Assembly (NCBI RefSeq): GCF_023343835.1
Contig: NC_064439.1
Coordinates: forward strand, 29,675,933-29,739,932
Source of the DNA: Lagopus muta
Taxonomy: Eukaryota; Chordata; Aves; Galliformes; Phasianidae
Direction: 5' to 3'
DNA length: 64,000 nucleotides
Shown here: positions 62,977 to 64,000 of the stretch, piece after piece
Layout: each line of letters opens with the position of its first letter
How positions within the stretch are numbered: the first letter of the stretch is position 1
Notes under the pieces: model-generated
What the model saw: the letters and a program-made list of their open reading frames with translations, nothing else
Database searches by the model: none
What the model was told of the DNA's origin: nothing
Program-made: the position numbers and the translations under genes

Positions 62977-64000
62977 AGCATTGCAGAGATGCTGGATTAT
63001 CTCTTGTGGTCAGCTGCCATTCCCAATTAAAAAATTATTTCAAACCTTTAACCCTCACATTTGCACCTTGAGAAGTGAAATTTACTGGATTTTTTACTAG
63101 TTTTGTTTGTTTGTTTCTTCCTTGAATAGGTCTTTGTAGACTTTAAAGCTACTGTACTTAGAATCCTTACGATTTCTTTAGTGTCTGGTATCCAACTTGC
63201 TTCTATGAGGAACATTTCAGTTTCTTTGTATTATCACAGCGTTTCTGTAGATCAGGAAAGGTGCATTTCATAATTATTTTTGCAGAAATAGGTAACAATA
63301 ATTCAAATAAAAAAAAATACTCTTATTTTATTTAATAAATCTAGGGAAAATGATCACTCATATTTGTGATAAGAGTTGAAAAAGTAAACAAAATCTAACC
63401 TTGTAGATGATCTCATCTTTAATATTTGTTTTCTGAGAAATAGAGTAGAAATCTAAAGATTCTTAGCAAAACTTTTACTGTTATAAGCCCATGAGAGTGG
63501 CATAATACAGTGACATAATAATAGATCTAATGTAAAGCAGGTTTTGTGTTGAAATATCAGTTTAATTCCCCACACTCACTTCTCTGAATGAAGTTTGAAA
63601 CACCCATCCACTTTGGTGACTGACTTACTTTTAATGAGACCTCAGCCTTCTGAGTACTTCAGTGTGGTTTCATCAGGGTATGCCTCTGTTTTCATGTTAT
63701 GTTTCCTCTCCTCTGTATTTAAAACTTCAAAAACTAAGTTAAGGAAGATGCTTTGAGCATTCATTTTGTAATATTTTATTTATGGAAAACTCTTGAAGTA
63801 TAGTAGTTTGAAGAGTATAAAAACAATCCAGATCTTTTGAGAGTATTATTTTATAAAACCATATATAAAAGTAATTTTCATTTTGTAGCTATTTAAAAAT
63901 TAAATTGATCACAAAACAATTTTAGATACACTTTGAAAACCCCTCTGACTGCAACACTCAGAGTCAGGTGCTCTTCCTACTGAAATCCATGGGAATAGAT
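62977..64000. other. Intergenic to window end, no gene seen
   Basis: AT-rich DNA with no coding, repeat or regulatory element that I can name. Confidence 0.7.

Noticed and set aside
38319-64000. First exons of ABCB5, the next gene downstream in mammals
   Set aside because: No ABC-transporter motif or membrane-domain exon was seen on either strand; the gene probably lies beyond the window.

Overview
The window is vertebrate nuclear DNA, almost certainly from a galliform bird close to chicken. Three things show this: a gene with short exons and GT-AG introns, several CR1 retroposon fragments with the avian 3' tail, and a Galluhop-type mariner copy. It is a low-density region that is mostly intron and intergenic sequence. 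There are no RNA genes, CRISPR arrays or operon-like structures.

Positions 1 to about 36,500 hold most of the integrin beta-8 gene (ITGB8) on the + strand. Thirteen coding exons can be placed to the base with consistent reading phase, from the PSI domain (4671) to the stop codon (31174-31176). Together they encode about 724 residues. Only the exon with the start codon and signal peptide is missing, and it must lie upstream. The protein keeps the beta-8 hallmarks: a DxSxS MIDAS motif, Asn in place of the usual ADMIDAS Asp pair, and a short tail without NPxY motifs. A 3' UTR of about 5.3 kb probably follows, ending near an AATAAA at 36473.

About 1.1 kb beyond that sits the most interesting item: a compact candidate gene of three exons (37622-38318, + strand). 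An ATG-ATG pair lies directly before a consensus GTAAGT donor. A 126-bp phase-0 exon and an 18-codon terminal exon follow, with AATAAA 28 bases after the stop. It would encode a basic protein of 60-61 residues that I do not recognise.

The remaining 26 kb look like intergenic desert. They hold three more CR1 fragments, a truncated mariner copy, a pair of diverged direct repeats about 21 kb apart (possibly solo LTRs of an old element), and simple repeats. I found no other gene there.
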